A DNA stretch of 64,000 nt from Chryseobacterium indologenes. GTDB taxonomy: Bacteria > Bacteroidota > Bacteroidia > Flavobacteriales > Weeksellaceae. The translations under genes were made by a program, and so were the position numbers. Of this stretch, positions 45,124-54,634 are shown one piece after another; the stretch's first letter is position 1; each line of letters begins with the position of its first letter. The notes under the pieces are model-generated. The model made no database searches and was not told the origin of the DNA. It saw only the letters and a program-made list of their open reading frames with translations. The DNA lies in contig CP065590.1 of assembly GCA_016025055.1 (NCBI GenBank), positions 4,402,001 through 4,466,000 of the forward strand, read 5' to 3'.

Positions 45124-47424
45124 TTAAAATCCAAACTTAGAAAACAATCCCGGCTTCTTCCATGAATTTTTATATTCATCTGCGAGAGGATTATAATCTG
45201 AAAACGAACGTATATATTCTAAAACTGCGTGAGCTTCTTTAAGATTTCCCGAATGATACAACACCCCTGCCTTGGCAAGTTCAACATCTTCCATCAGACT
45301 GTCATATCCCCACTCTGCATTTTGGTAGATGCCGGAAAATCTGTCAGCAAGCAATAAGGTCTGCTCTTTATTATTCAATTTTTCAAAGATCTGAACACCA
45401 TAGCGCAGCCAAAGTACATAATCTTCAGGATTCATTATTTCACCACTTTCAGCATCACATTCACTGAATAATGAGGCCGCATCCGCATATCTTCCGTTCA
45501 GATAATCACTTTTAAGAATCATATACAGAGTCTTGACTTTATCAAAAGGATCTAAAAGGAAATTCTTTTTGTTGTCAAGATAACTTTTTGCTGTTCTGGC
45601 AACCCCTTCATAATCTTCATTTTCGTTAAAAATCTGCATCAGGACATATTGTGGATTAGGCTCCAGAGGGAATTGTTTGGCTATATTTTCATAATAGGAT
45701 TGGCGGGTTATGCTTTCTTCGGTTTCAAAACGCTCGTAGAGAATTCTTTCTAAAGTATTCTTGGCCGACTCGAGGTCCCTGTAGTCGTCTTCATCTATTT
45801 CAGAGTTGTCTATTGTATGCTTATAAAGAGAAATAAGCATTTCTTGGGCATCAGCATAGATATCATAGGTTCCTAAAATACCGTGTACCTCAAGCTGCCG
45901 TGCCCTGTTATAGAGATTTTTATAATAAAAATCTTCGCATTCATCGTACAGATGGAAATAATTCTTCAATGCCACCGCTCCGTTTTCATAATCTTCACCA
46001 TCCAATAAGGCATCGATCAGGACAAGATGCAACTCTCCGAACTCTGAATACTGCAAACCTTCAGAAGCCGTGACAGCCGCAGCATGGGCGTCTCCCGACA
46101 GGGAATATCTGATGGCCAGATTATTACAGCACATCGCCCTGGTATGAAGATCATTATAATAATCACTTTCAAACTTGCCTTCTTCATAATACCTCCTGAA
46201 TGCATGGTAGGCCCTCTCATATACCTGGCGGCTTACGTCCACCCATTCTGTTGTCTCTTTATCATTCTCTATTTCATCAATAAAGTCTGAAATAAAAACA
46301 CCTTCGTTATAGATATCGGATGGATAATCTGTGAAAGCCGGGACTTCAGCAGGCACCGATCCGTAAAGGTAATATTCTGATTCCACTTTCCTTCTCCAGG
46401 ATGTTGCATTGAAAGATAGCTGCACGGCTTTTTCCAGTAAAGGAACCGCTTCCGAATATTGTTCTTTTTCATACAAATACGTCCCTGCAAAATGATAGCC
46501 CGAAAAATTTTCCGGATGGATATTGATGACTTCAAGAGCATGGTGGTAGTAGAAATCTTCAGTAATATTCAACAGATCAGGATAGCTTCTTTCGATAATC
46601 AGCTGGTAATAAAAAACATCCGGATGATTAAACCCTTTTTGAACCATCTCTGTAAAACGATGGTACCAATCTACCAGTTTTTCTTGAATATGCACAGCAG
46701 AATTCTCTCCTTTAATGGCTTTCAGCATCATTTTCAAAGAAAGATCCCCGGCACCGTTTTCATAGGCAATATCAGCAAGATTCATAAAATCATATTCATT
46801 TCTGCTTACAAATGTTGTATGATCTCTTTCAATCATGGCCGTAAGGTCAGCTCCTGAAATCATTTTCTCGCGGTCAAGCAGATATATTTTCTTAATCCAG
46901 AACAGGGATGTATTTCGATCCCTCAGTTCCCGATTATCTGCAAATTCTTTTTGAAAAAAGTAAATGCCGGCTTCCAGACTATTTAAAAGGGCTTTATTAT
47001 GTTCTAGAGACTCATAAATTTTAACCAGAAAATCATATCCGAAGACTGCATTTTCAGAATCGTCGAGCATCTGTTCAGCATATGAAATAAATTCTTCCTT
47101 ATTGTCTTCAGTAATATGCTTTTTTCTTTTACCGATCTGCGCCAGCGTATATTGATTATCCAAAGGATAGCTCAAAATACTGTAAAGTGTTTTCTGATGA
47201 TTGGGATTAAGTTGTAAAACTCTGCGGAAGTAAGGAAGCATTTTTTCCTGTATAGCATCAAAAACGGCCTCATGACCATCATAATAAACGTTATCATGAC
47301 TGGCTATTGCCATTAAAAATAAAATTTCTTCATCATCAGGATGAGATAATAAGTATGCCTCTCCTTCTGCAATACACTGCTCCAGTTCACCCCTGTAAAA
47401 CAGTTGTTCTAATTTGTCGTACAT
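45124..47424 (-). CDS. Large TPR-rich protein
   Basis: 766 aa, almost entirely helical repeats, no signal peptide. Several TPR units can be seen (LEQCIAEGEAYLLSHPDDEEI, FAGTYLYEKEQYSEAVPLLEKA, AAVTASEGLQYSEFGELHL). Its C-terminal end (NPLADEYKNSWKKPGLFSKFGF) has no domain. It is the first gene of a two-gene operon with the WG/Sel1 protein, and both may form one complex. A TAATTTTG box on the minus strand at 47517-47524 lies about 90 bases upstream. Confidence 0.8.
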   Translation of the reverse strand: MYDKLEQLFYRGELEQCIAEGEAYLLSHPDDEEILFLMAIASHDNVYYDGHEAVFDAIQEKMLPYFRRVLQLNPNHQKTLYSILSYPLDNQYTLAQIGKRKKHITEDNKEEFISYAEQMLDDSENAVFGYDFLVKIYESLEHNKALLNSLEAGIYFFQKEFADNRELRDRNTSLFWIKKIYLLDREKMISGADLTAMIERDHTTFVSRNEYDFMNLADIAYENGAGDLSLKMMLKAIKGENSAVHIQEKLVDWYHRFTEMVQKGFNHPDVFYYQLIIERSYPDLLNITEDFYYHHALEVINIHPENFSGYHFAGTYLYEKEQYSEAVPLLEKAVQLSFNATSWRRKVESEYYLYGSVPAEVPAFTDYPSDIYNEGVFISDFIDEIENDKETTEWVDVSRQVYERAYHAFRRYYEEGKFESDYYNDLHTRAMCCNNLAIRYSLSGDAHAAAVTASEGLQYSEFGELHLVLIDALLDGEDYENGAVALKNYFHLYDECEDFYYKNLYNRARQLEVHGILGTYDIYADAQEMLISLYKHTIDNSEIDEDDYRDLESAKNTLERILYERFETEESITRQSYYENIAKQFPLEPNPQYVLMQIFNENEDYEGVARTAKSYLDNKKNFLLDPFDKVKTLYMILKSDYLNGRYADAASLFSECDAESGEIMNPEDYVLWLRYGVQIFEKLNNKEQTLLLADRFSGIYQNAEWGYDSLMEDVELAKAGVLYHSGNLKEAHAVLEYIRSFSDYNPLADEYKNSWKKPGLFSKFGF

Positions 47425-47516
47425 ATTAATATTTGTTCTGTAATTTTTTGGTTACATTCACTGACCCGCTATCTGAAGTCAGTTTAAAATTTTGTGGTGT
47501 GCAAAATAAAACAAAA

Positions 47517-47524
47517 CAAAATTA
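47517..47524 (-). promoter_or_regulatory. Possible -7 box (TAATTTTG, minus strand) of the TPR gene
   Basis: Exact TAnnTTTG, 93 bases before the start codon on the minus strand. The leader would be rather long, so this is a weak call. Confidence 0.3.
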
Positions 47525-47715
47525 AAAACATACTAAAAAGCTTATAAAATCAGGAAAATTTGTAATACACTCCTTTTCTGCAATTGTCTATTTTGGAAAC
47601 AAAAGCATCATTTTAATTCGAAATAGGCAATACAGATCAGCATATCAAAAAAATCTGCATTTCTTACTTCACTTCATCGGAAAAAAAAATAATTGATATT
47701 TCTGGCGTTCGGCTT

Positions 47716-47886
47716 TTACCTGTACAAAAGTTTCGGGATGCAATACCAGGTTGTATAGGACCTGTTGTTTTTAAAAGTTGTGTCATAAAAAACTTTCCGG
47801 CTGATAGCGACAGAAAAAGTTGAATCAATGGTATTTGCTACATCCTCTTTAAAATTAAATCCAGATATAACAAAGCGCAAACTACC
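47716..47886 (-). pseudogene. Coding-like remnant, C-terminal fragment of an unknown protein
   Basis: Within the non-coding stretch 47425-48059 a minus-strand frame of 56 codons lies between in-frame stops and has no ATG. Its translation is protein-like: SGFNFKEDVANTIDSTFSV and then RSYTTWYCIPKLLYR, with balanced composition unlike the AT-rich surroundings. It looks like the C-terminal end of a gene whose front part has been lost. I cannot name a family. The rest of this 635-base stretch shows only AT-rich sequence and the -7 box noted at 47517. Confidence 0.4.
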
Positions 47887-48059
47887 TCATAATACATTAA
47901 TTTTCAATAAAATATCAAACCTTACAAGATGGTCTCATTGAAAATATTATCACATTGAGAAAATAAATACATAAATTTGGTCTAATCCTTTAATTTTCAA
48001 ATTTAAAGCCTTAATTTTGAACGAAATTTAAACATTCGGATTCTTCAATTACTATGTAC

Positions 48060-48826
48060 ATGAAAAAAATGATGGTCGGGCTTTCGTTAGCTCTATCTGT
48101 TACTACCATATGGGGGCAGAAAGCTCCTGCAAAAAACACCAGTCTGACCCTTTATAATTATCAGACTTTCAATTGTGACAACAAAGGATATTTTGACGCT
48201 GCCAAATACAAAAAGAGGAAATAGACGGCGTGAATAAGCTGTTGTATCAGTTCAATGGAGTACAGTTTGATATCCAGCCGGTGTTTAAGCTTTCCAATCT
48301 TGAAGAAATACGTAAAAATAAAGAGGAGTACCTGAAGCAGCTGGAACAACAATATCAGGATAAGAAAAAAGAATTGTACAGCCTTGAAGTAATTAACCTG
48401 CCGATGTGGAAAAAGCTGCAGCAGCAAACCATCGAATCTTTTGAAAATGAGTATCAGCTTAACAAAGAAGAAATTCTTGCCTACTCCGACCCTACCACAT
48501 TAAAAGACAGCAAATTCTACTCTACCTGCAGAGAGCATATTGATGCGATATCATCTCCCGACAGGGAAAAAATGTTTGAAGCATGGAAAAATTATATTGA
48601 ACTGAAAAGTAAAAGCAATGCCGACCCTAAAGGTGTTATGGCAAGATTCAATACAAAATTAAACGATCCTCAGAAGGAAGATTATGCCCTGATCGATATG
48701 ATTGGATTGAGCTTCCACAACTGCGCCAACAGCAGCTTCAGACAGAAACGCGATGCTGAAACCAATATGTATAAAGACTTTGATAAAATATTTACAAAGC
48801 TGAAAAGAACCTGTGATGAGCCGTAA
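48060..48826 (+). pseudogene. Secreted protein of unknown function, frameshifted
   Basis: A signal peptide frame starts at 48060 (MKKMMVGLSLALSVTTIWGQ) or 48054 and stops at 48224; a second frame (from about 48212 to 48826) continues without a signal. Adding one A to the five-A run at about 48210-48214 fuses them into about 255 aa. The mature protein starts with a short conserved-looking part (TLYNYQTFNCDNKGYFD), then a helical middle with many Lys/Glu (EEIRKNKEEYLKQLEQQYQD) and ends after NSSFRQKRDAETNMYKD. The family is unknown to me. The break again matches a homopolymer error. Confidence 0.75.
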
Positions 48827-48853
48827 GCTTGTCGCAAGAAGTAAAAAATATTG

Positions 48854-48882
48854 ACAGTACCTAAGTAGGGTACTGTTTTTTT
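48854..48882. terminator. Hairpin terminator after the secreted protein gene
   Basis: Arms ACAGTACC and GGTACTGT, 8 bp, 7-base loop, then seven T on the plus strand. It lies between convergent genes. Confidence 0.8.
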
Positions 48883-48891
48883 AGTTTTATT

Positions 48892-49353
48892 TTATATCGT
48901 CACGCCATGTGTGTTCTTGACCTCAGCCATTACAAAAGTACTGTGTGTACTGCCGATAGAATCTACTGATCCCAGTTTATTGAAAACAAAATCCTGATAG
49001 TGCTTCATATCCCGTACCTGAACTTTAAGCAAAAAATCAAAATCACCGGAAATATTATAACATTCTGCCACTTCTTCAATCTCCACAATATCCTTCACAA
49101 ACTGATGTCCTACAGACCGGTCATGAATTTTCAATTTAACCTGGCAAAACACGGTAAATCCACGATTCAGTTTTTCAGCTTCTAAAACAGCTGCATAATG
49201 TTTGATATATCCTTCCTGTTCCAGCCTTTTTACTCTTTCAAAAACGGGAGAAGGTGACAGGTTTATTTCTTTAGCAAGCTCCTTTACGGTCAGTTTTGCA
49301 TTCTTTTGCAGGATTCTTAGCAGTTGAAGATCCTTTTCATCAAGTCTTTCCAC
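48892..49353 (-). CDS. Lrp/AsnC-family transcriptional regulator
   Basis: 153 aa. N-terminal helix-turn-helix (LRILQKNAKLTVKELAKEI, then LSPSPVFERVKRLEQEGYI) and a C-terminal RAM ligand-binding domain (VAECYNISGDFDFLLKVQV, KLGSVDSIGSTHSTFV). The protein probably senses an amino acid and binds DNA as an octamer-type assembly. It is divergent from the cobalamin riboswitch-metE unit, about 170 bases away, and could regulate methionine metabolism, but this is only positional. A TATTTTTG box lies on the minus strand at 49385-49392. Confidence 0.92.
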   Translation of the reverse strand: MERLDEKDLQLLRILQKNAKLTVKELAKEINLSPSPVFERVKRLEQEGYIKHYAAVLEAEKLNRGFTVFCQVKLKIHDRSVGHQFVKDIVEIEEVAECYNISGDFDFLLKVQVRDMKHYQDFVFNKLGSVDSIGSTHSTFVMAEVKNTHGVTI

Positions 49354-49384
49354 AGGATATTATTCTTTTTACAATTGATATTTT

Positions 49385-49392
49385 CAAAAATA
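49385..49392 (-). promoter_or_regulatory. -7 box (TATTTTTG, minus strand) of the Lrp-type gene
   Basis: Exact TAnnTTTG, 32 bases upstream of the start codon. A TTG on the minus strand at 49420-49418 is 25 bases further, slightly more than the usual -33 spacing. Confidence 0.45.
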
Positions 49393-49520
49393 AAGAATAT
49401 TTACCTTTTAAAATAATCAAAAACAAAATTTTATCCTTAAATTTTAAAACAACACCAACCAAACACCTTAATTATCTATCTTTACGCCATATTTTGTTCT
49501 TTAAAATACTTCATCAACCG

Positions 49521-49690
49521 GAAGAGGTTTTACCTAATGTAAATTAATAGGGAATCGTGTGAAAATCACGAGCTGTCGCGCAACTGTAAGTAACATCCAA
49601 AGGTTTTTATCCCAGAATATCCACTGCCAATAGCGGGAAGGATGATAAAAACTGTTACAAGCCAGGAGACCTGCCTGTTCTGAATTGACA
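49521..49690 (+). promoter_or_regulatory. Cobalamin riboswitch upstream of metE
   Basis: The conserved core runs from GGGAATCGTGTGAAAATCAC (49550-49569) through AGCTGTCGCGCAACTGTAAG (49571-49590), and the B12 box GCCAGGAGACCTGCC is at 49661-49675. Together these match the class I cobalamin riboswitch. Adenosylcobalamin binding should turn off metE, the B12-independent enzyme. The sequence 49691-49874 up to the ATG (185 bases) is the likely expression platform; it contains the short palindrome ACTTTCGAAAGT at 49802-49813. The edges of the aptamer are approximate. Confidence 0.92.
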
Positions 49691-49874
49691 ATGCTTTCGC
49701 GGTCTGAAGCTTTTGGGTCATACAGATGATACATTGAACGTATTTCACCGTTAACAGGAAAATTACGTCCTTATTGTACCTCTCCCACAAAGATTCTTCT
49801 CACTTTCGAAAGTATTGTGAAGCATTCAAAAGAGCTTTTAAAAACCAGAGTTTAATTTAAAAGTTGAAAAGAAA

Positions 49875-52184
49875 ATGCAAACACACATTCTTGGCTATCC
49901 GCGTATTGGTAGCAACAGAGAGCTAAAAAAGGCCTGCGAACAGTATTGGGCAGGGAAAATTTCTATTAATGAATTAGAAGAAGCAGGGAAAACCATCAGT
50001 GAACAAAACTGGAAATTACAACAGGAAGCAGGTATTGATCTTATTCCGTGCAATGATTTTTCATATTATGATCAGGTATTGGACATGACTTTAGCAGTGG
50101 GTGCCATTCCGGAGCGCTATCAGGACATTGCCACCGATCGTAAATATTCAGAGCTTGATCTGTATTTTGCGATGGCAAGAGGACATCAGAAAGATGGCCT
50201 GGATATTACTGCTATGGAAATGACCAAATGGTTTGACACCAACTATCATTATATCGTTCCTGAATTCCAGAAAGATCAGCAATTCCGGTTGTTTTCAAAC
50301 AAAATCATTACCGATTTTATGAATGCGAGACAAACAGGGATCAATGCCAAACCCGTTATTATCGGTCTTATTACCTACCTTCTTCTGGGGAAAGAAAAAG
50401 AAAAAGACTTTGATAAATTAGACCTGGTTCAAAATCTTCTTCCTGTTTATCTTGAAATCATTAAAGAACTGGAAAACCAGGGAGCAGAATATATCCAGTT
50501 TGACGAACCGTTCCTTGCCTTAGATCTTAACGAAAAGGCAAAAGAAGCCTTTGAGTTAGTATACAGCACAATCAGAAAACAATTTCCAAAGTTGAAATTG
50601 ATTGTCGCGACTTACTTTGAAGGATTAAATGATAATCTTTCTCTAGCCGTTTCTCTTCCCATCGATGTTTTGCATATTGACCTGGTGCGGGATCCTGAAC
50701 AATTGGATGAGGTATTATCGACAATTCCTGATACTTTAAGTCTTTCTTTAGGAATCGTAGACGGAAGGAATATCTGGAAAAATGACTTCGAAAAATCATT
50801 ACAATATATCAGAAAAGTCATCAACAGGATCGGGTCTGAAAGAGTGTTTATTGCTCCGTCGTGTTCATTACTTCACTCGCCTTTTGATCTTGATTCAGAA
50901 AAAAATGAGGATATTTTATCTCCCGAAATCAAGCAGTGGCTGGCTTTTGCGAAACAGAAAGTCCATGAGATTGTTGTATTAAAAAAATTAGCCTCTGAAA
51001 ATCCGGATTATCCTACTTTACAGCTATTGGCTGAAAATAAAAAAGCCCTGGAAAACCGTAAAACCTCAACATTAATACATAGTCAGGAGGTAAAAAACCG
51101 TGTCGAACTAACGACAGAAAAAGATGCGCAGAGAAAAAATCCTTTCAGTATCAGAAAAGAGGTTCAGCAAAAAGTATTACAGCTTCCATTATTTCCAACC
51201 ACCACGATCGGATCATTTCCACAAACGAAAGAAGTAAGAAGCTGGAGAGCTAAATTCAAAAAAGGGGAACTTACTGCAGAACACTATGATCATTTATTGA
51301 AGAAAGAAACTGAAAGAACCATCCAATGGCAGGAAGAAATCGGGATTGATGTATTGGTACACGGGGAATTTGAACGCAATGATATGGTGGAATATTTCGG
51401 AGAACAACTGGCCGGGTTTGCCTTCACTCAAAATGGCTGGGTACAAAGCTACGGAAGCCGTTGTGTAAAACCTCCGGTGATCTATGGGGATGTTCACCGC
51501 CCTCATCCGATGACGGTTTATTGGTCACAATATGCCCAATCACTGACCAATAAATGGGTAAAAGGAATGCTGACAGGACCTGTAACGATTCTTCAGTGGT
51601 CTTTTGTACGGGATGACCAGCCTCGTTCCTTAACCTGCAAACAGATTGCCTTGGCAATTCGTGATGAGGTTACAGATCTTGAAAAGGCAGGTATCAGAAT
51701 TATACAAATCGATGAACCGGCGATCAGAGAAGGTCTTCCTTTAAGAAAATCAGAATGGCAAAACTATTTACAGTGGGCGGTAGAAGCTTTCAGAATTTCG
51801 GCGAGTGGTGTTGAGGATTCTACACAAATCCACACCCACATGTGTTATTCCGAATTCAACGATATTATCAAGAATATTGCTGATATGGATGCCGATGTGA
51901 TCACGATTGAATGTTCCAGAAGCCAGATGGAATTATTAAATGCTTTCGCAGACTTTAAATATCCGAATGAAATCGGTCCGGGTGTTTATGACATCCACTC
52001 TCCAAGGGTACCATCCAAAGAAGAAATGGTTGAGTTGCTGAAAAAAGCACAGGCTGTAATTCCTGCTCAGCAACTTTGGGTAAACCCTGACTGCGGATTG
52101 AAAACCCGTCACTGGGATGAAACGGAGAAAGCATTAAAAGCAATGGTGGAAGCTTCAAAGGAAGCCAGCCTTGCCTTCGCATAA
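49875..52184 (+). CDS. metE: Cobalamin-independent methionine synthase
   Basis: 769 aa, with both barrels of the family. It transfers a methyl group from 5-methyltetrahydropteroyl-triglutamate to homocysteine. The start HILGYPRIGSNRELKKACE is the N-terminal barrel signature. Zinc ligands are the His and Cys of THMCYSEF, the Glu near TIECSRSQ, and the late Cys in NPDCGLKTRHW. The second half TTIGSFPQTKEVR is the repeat of the N-terminal block. It is controlled by an upstream cobalamin riboswitch, which implies the cell also has a B12-dependent synthase or B12 uptake elsewhere. Confidence 0.98.
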   Translation: MQTHILGYPRIGSNRELKKACEQYWAGKISINELEEAGKTISEQNWKLQQEAGIDLIPCNDFSYYDQVLDMTLAVGAIPERYQDIATDRKYSELDLYFAMARGHQKDGLDITAMEMTKWFDTNYHYIVPEFQKDQQFRLFSNKIITDFMNARQTGINAKPVIIGLITYLLLGKEKEKDFDKLDLVQNLLPVYLEIIKELENQGAEYIQFDEPFLALDLNEKAKEAFELVYSTIRKQFPKLKLIVATYFEGLNDNLSLAVSLPIDVLHIDLVRDPEQLDEVLSTIPDTLSLSLGIVDGRNIWKNDFEKSLQYIRKVINRIGSERVFIAPSCSLLHSPFDLDSEKNEDILSPEIKQWLAFAKQKVHEIVVLKKLASENPDYPTLQLLAENKKALENRKTSTLIHSQEVKNRVELTTEKDAQRKNPFSIRKEVQQKVLQLPLFPTTTIGSFPQTKEVRSWRAKFKKGELTAEHYDHLLKKETERTIQWQEEIGIDVLVHGEFERNDMVEYFGEQLAGFAFTQNGWVQSYGSRCVKPPVIYGDVHRPHPMTVYWSQYAQSLTNKWVKGMLTGPVTILQWSFVRDDQPRSLTCKQIALAIRDEVTDLEKAGIRIIQIDEPAIREGLPLRKSEWQNYLQWAVEAFRISASGVEDSTQIHTHMCYSEFNDIIKNIADMDADVITIECSRSQMELLNAFADFKYPNEIGPGVYDIHSPRVPSKEEMVELLKKAQAVIPAQQLWVNPDCGLKTRHWDETEKALKAMVEASKEASLAFA

Positions 52185-52215
52185 ATTCACTTAGTTTTTA
52201 ATTATATATTTCTTG

Positions 52216-52241
52216 AAGCAGGAGTTCTCTCCTGCTTTTTT
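52216..52241 (+). terminator. metE terminator
   Basis: Arms AAGCAGGAG and CTCCTGCTT, 9 bp, 4-base loop, followed by a T run, 32 bases after the metE stop. Confidence 0.85.
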
Positions 52242-52269
52242 ATTGGATACTATTTGCCGCTATTTCAGG

Positions 52270-52298
52270 TTGATCTGCAAAAATTTGATGTACATTTG
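52270..52298 (+). promoter_or_regulatory. Promoter of the serine hydrolase gene
   Basis: TTG at 52270-52272, an 18-base spacer, then TACATTTG at 52291-52298 matches the Bacteroidota -33/-7 pattern. It lies 20 bases before the ATG at 52319 and argues against the GTG start at 52298. Confidence 0.55.
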
Positions 52299-52318
52299 TG
52301 TTGCAAATAACCCATCCA

Positions 52319-53387
52319 ATGAAATCTATTATCCTCAGCATTAGTCTTCTGTTTAGCTTTTCGAGCTTATGGGCTCAAACTGGCAAAACAGAGAAGGAGA
52401 TCACGAAACCGGCATCTTCATCAGAACAGGATTATAAGCTTGAACAATGGTTAAAAGAAAGTAAAATTCCTACCCTTGGACTCGGAGTCATCAGGAATGG
52501 AAAGCTCGAAAAAGCAAAAGTATACGGAGATTACCAAAAAGGAATACCCTCACCTGATAATACGCGTTTCAATGTTGCTTCATTAACTAAACCCGTTACC
52601 GCAATGATTGCTCTAAAACTGGCCAGCCAGGGACAATGGGATATCGATGAGCCTCTTTATCATTATTGGACGGATCCGGATATTGCTGAGGATCCAAGGA
52701 ATAAAAAACTGACGACCAGAATTGTGTTAAGCCATCAGACAGGTTTCCCGAACTGGCGCATTTTGAATCCCAACGGAAAATTAGGTTTTCAGTTTGATCC
52801 GGGAACAAAATATCAGTATTCAGGGGAAGGTTTTGAATACCTGAAAAGAGCTTTGGAAAATAAGTTTCAACAACCACTCAGCCAACTCGGAGAAGAACTT
52901 ATTTTCAAACCTTTGAAAATGAAAGATACTTCTTATATCTGGGGACCCAATACCGACCCTTCCCGTATCGCTACCGGCTATGATAAAGATGGAAAACCCT
53001 ATGATCCGGTAAAAGAGAAACCGCCAGCGGTGCGGATGACCTCATGACAACAGTGTCAGATTACGGTCATTTTCTCATCAGTGTAATGAATGGTGAAGGT
53101 CTTTCAAAAAGATCTTTGCAGAAATGCAAACTGGTCAGGTCGCATCAGAAAAAGGAAAATATTTTGGATTAGGTTTTGAGATCTACAACCTTGGAAATGG
53201 AAACATCGCCTTATCTCACGGAGGCTCAGATGATGGGGTACGCACGCTGTTTGTTATTATTCCCAAAACAAAACAAGGACTGGTGATTCTTACCAATACT
53301 GACGAAGGAGCTAAAGCCTATGAAAAACTGATCATTGATTATCTTGGTGAGGAGGGAAAAAGAATTGTTGATATTGAAATGAAGTAA
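52319..53387 (+). pseudogene. Serine hydrolase (beta-lactamase class C-like), two frameshifts
   Basis: Rejoined length is about 356 aa with a signal peptide (MKSIILSISLLFSFSSLWAQ). The catalytic SxxK is SLTK in FNVASLTKPVTAM, the second motif is YSG in KYQYSGEGFEYL, and the HGG-type third motif is SHGGSDDGV. The frame breaks at about 53030, where restoring a G gives PAGADDLMTTVSDYGHF, and at about 53117, where a sixth A gives LSKKIFAEMQTGQV. Between the breaks a third frame reads as natural family sequence, so both are single-base losses. Periplasmic hydrolase of peptides or esters; real substrate unknown. Probably intact in the organism. Confidence 0.83.
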
Positions 53388-53422
53388 TTAGCCAATCGAA
53401 TAAATAATTAATATTAAGAATT

Positions 53423-53752
53423 ATGACAGCTGAAGAGTTTGTAAAAAATTTCTATTTAGAAAAACAAAACATTGTCGATTCAACTTTTGAAACTAAGTCA
53501 GACCATAGAACTCTTATTTCAAAAAAAATTGAAGAATTAAAATTAAATAAAATACAAACCGAACAATTAAAAGCAATAATTTCTGATCTTGTAACAGATA
53601 CTTTTTATACTATCTTACTAGGTTTGGACGGTTCTGCAAGTATTGGAAATTCACAAGAGAGTTTTAAAATATTTGACGAAGAAAATAATCTAATCGCTGA
53701 AAGTGGAGATTTAGAAGGATTTGCTTATGATTATTTTCACGGAAATCACTAA
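53423..53752 (+). CDS. Small conserved-looking cytosolic protein, unknown function
   Basis: 109 aa with no signal peptide. Helical N-terminal half (MTAEEFVKNFYLEK, KKIEELKLNKIQTEQLKAII) and a beta-rich C-terminal half (TILLGLDGSASIGNSQESF, then FDEENNLIAESGDLEGFA). The layout recalls small immunity or SMI1-like proteins, but no signature proves this. It lies 36 bases after the serine hydrolase stop. Confidence 0.7.
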   Translation: MTAEEFVKNFYLEKQNIVDSTFETKSDHRTLISKKIEELKLNKIQTEQLKAIISDLVTDTFYTILLGLDGSASIGNSQESFKIFDEENNLIAESGDLEGFAYDYFHGNH

Positions 53753-53778
53753 CCTTAAAAACTTAAATAAAACAACAA

Positions 53779-54558
53779 ATGAAGAAAACTATTCTGGTTA
53801 TTATTCTAGCATTAACTCAAAATATTTATAGCCAAAACAAGCTTTTAAAATCTGATAAGATAACGACAACAGACTCCGTAAAAATAATTGGAATGTATGT
53901 TAAATGGGATAAAAATAAAACTTATGAAAAGTTTAATTTTTTTATTACAGATAAAAAAGTCGTGGATTCCCTATTCGAATCTGTTGAATATGGTGCCAGT
54001 TCCGAAAACGAATGGGAGCACAACAACTTCAACATTATCTTGACAAAAGCGAATAAACAATTTCATCAGGTTTCCATCAGTCCGGCTCTTCACAACGCTC
54101 ATATTAATGGTAAAAGCTATAAGTTTGATGTTTCAATTTTAGAAAAATTGGCGAAGAAATATCCTTTAACCTATAAATGGTATGAAAAGGAATTTAAAAG
54201 TGAACAGGAATTCAATAAATTCAATTCAAAAATTTTAAAACAAGAAAAAACTTTATACGTAAACAAACCCACTTTTCTTTATGAAGGATCTTTTGAATTA
54301 CAATTTCCAAAAAATGATACCTTTCTTCATCCTAAGGCTATCGATGGTTATTTAAGACCACAAATTGAAAAAATTGTTAAAGGAAAAGAGTTCAGTATTT
54401 CTTATGCTGCAAATACTTTCAATTTACAAAATCGTGATCAATATACAATGACAATCAATGGCCCTTATACTTTATTCAAAGACTTAAAAGATAAGAACAG
54501 TAAAAAAGGGGATTGGGTTCCTGCTAAATTTATTGCTATCATCTACGAAAAAGAATAA
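53779..54558 (+). CDS. Secreted protein of unknown function
   Basis: 259 aa with a Sec signal peptide (MKKTILVIILALTQNIYSQ). The mature part is rich in Lys, Phe and Tyr without a motif I recognise. A repeated pattern of alternate hydrophobic strands (QFHQVSISPALHN, FELQFPKNDTFLHP) suggests a beta-rich fold. It lies 26 bases after the preceding small gene. Function not known. Confidence 0.72.
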   Translation: MKKTILVIILALTQNIYSQNKLLKSDKITTTDSVKIIGMYVKWDKNKTYEKFNFFITDKKVVDSLFESVEYGASSENEWEHNNFNIILTKANKQFHQVSISPALHNAHINGKSYKFDVSILEKLAKKYPLTYKWYEKEFKSEQEFNKFNSKILKQEKTLYVNKPTFLYEGSFELQFPKNDTFLHPKAIDGYLRPQIEKIVKGKEFSISYAANTFNLQNRDQYTMTINGPYTLFKDLKDKNSKKGDWVPAKFIAIIYEKE

Positions 54559-54601
54559 TAAATTAATAATCAAAAACTTATATATTCTCAATTAAAAACC
54601 T

Positions 54602-54609
54602 TAATTTTG
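54602..54609 (+). promoter_or_regulatory. -7 box (TAATTTTG) of the J-domain/KTSC gene
   Basis: Exact TAnnTTTG, 25 bases before the ATG at 54635. Confidence 0.45.
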
Positions 54610-54634
54610 CACCCCGAAAATAAGGATAGACCCT

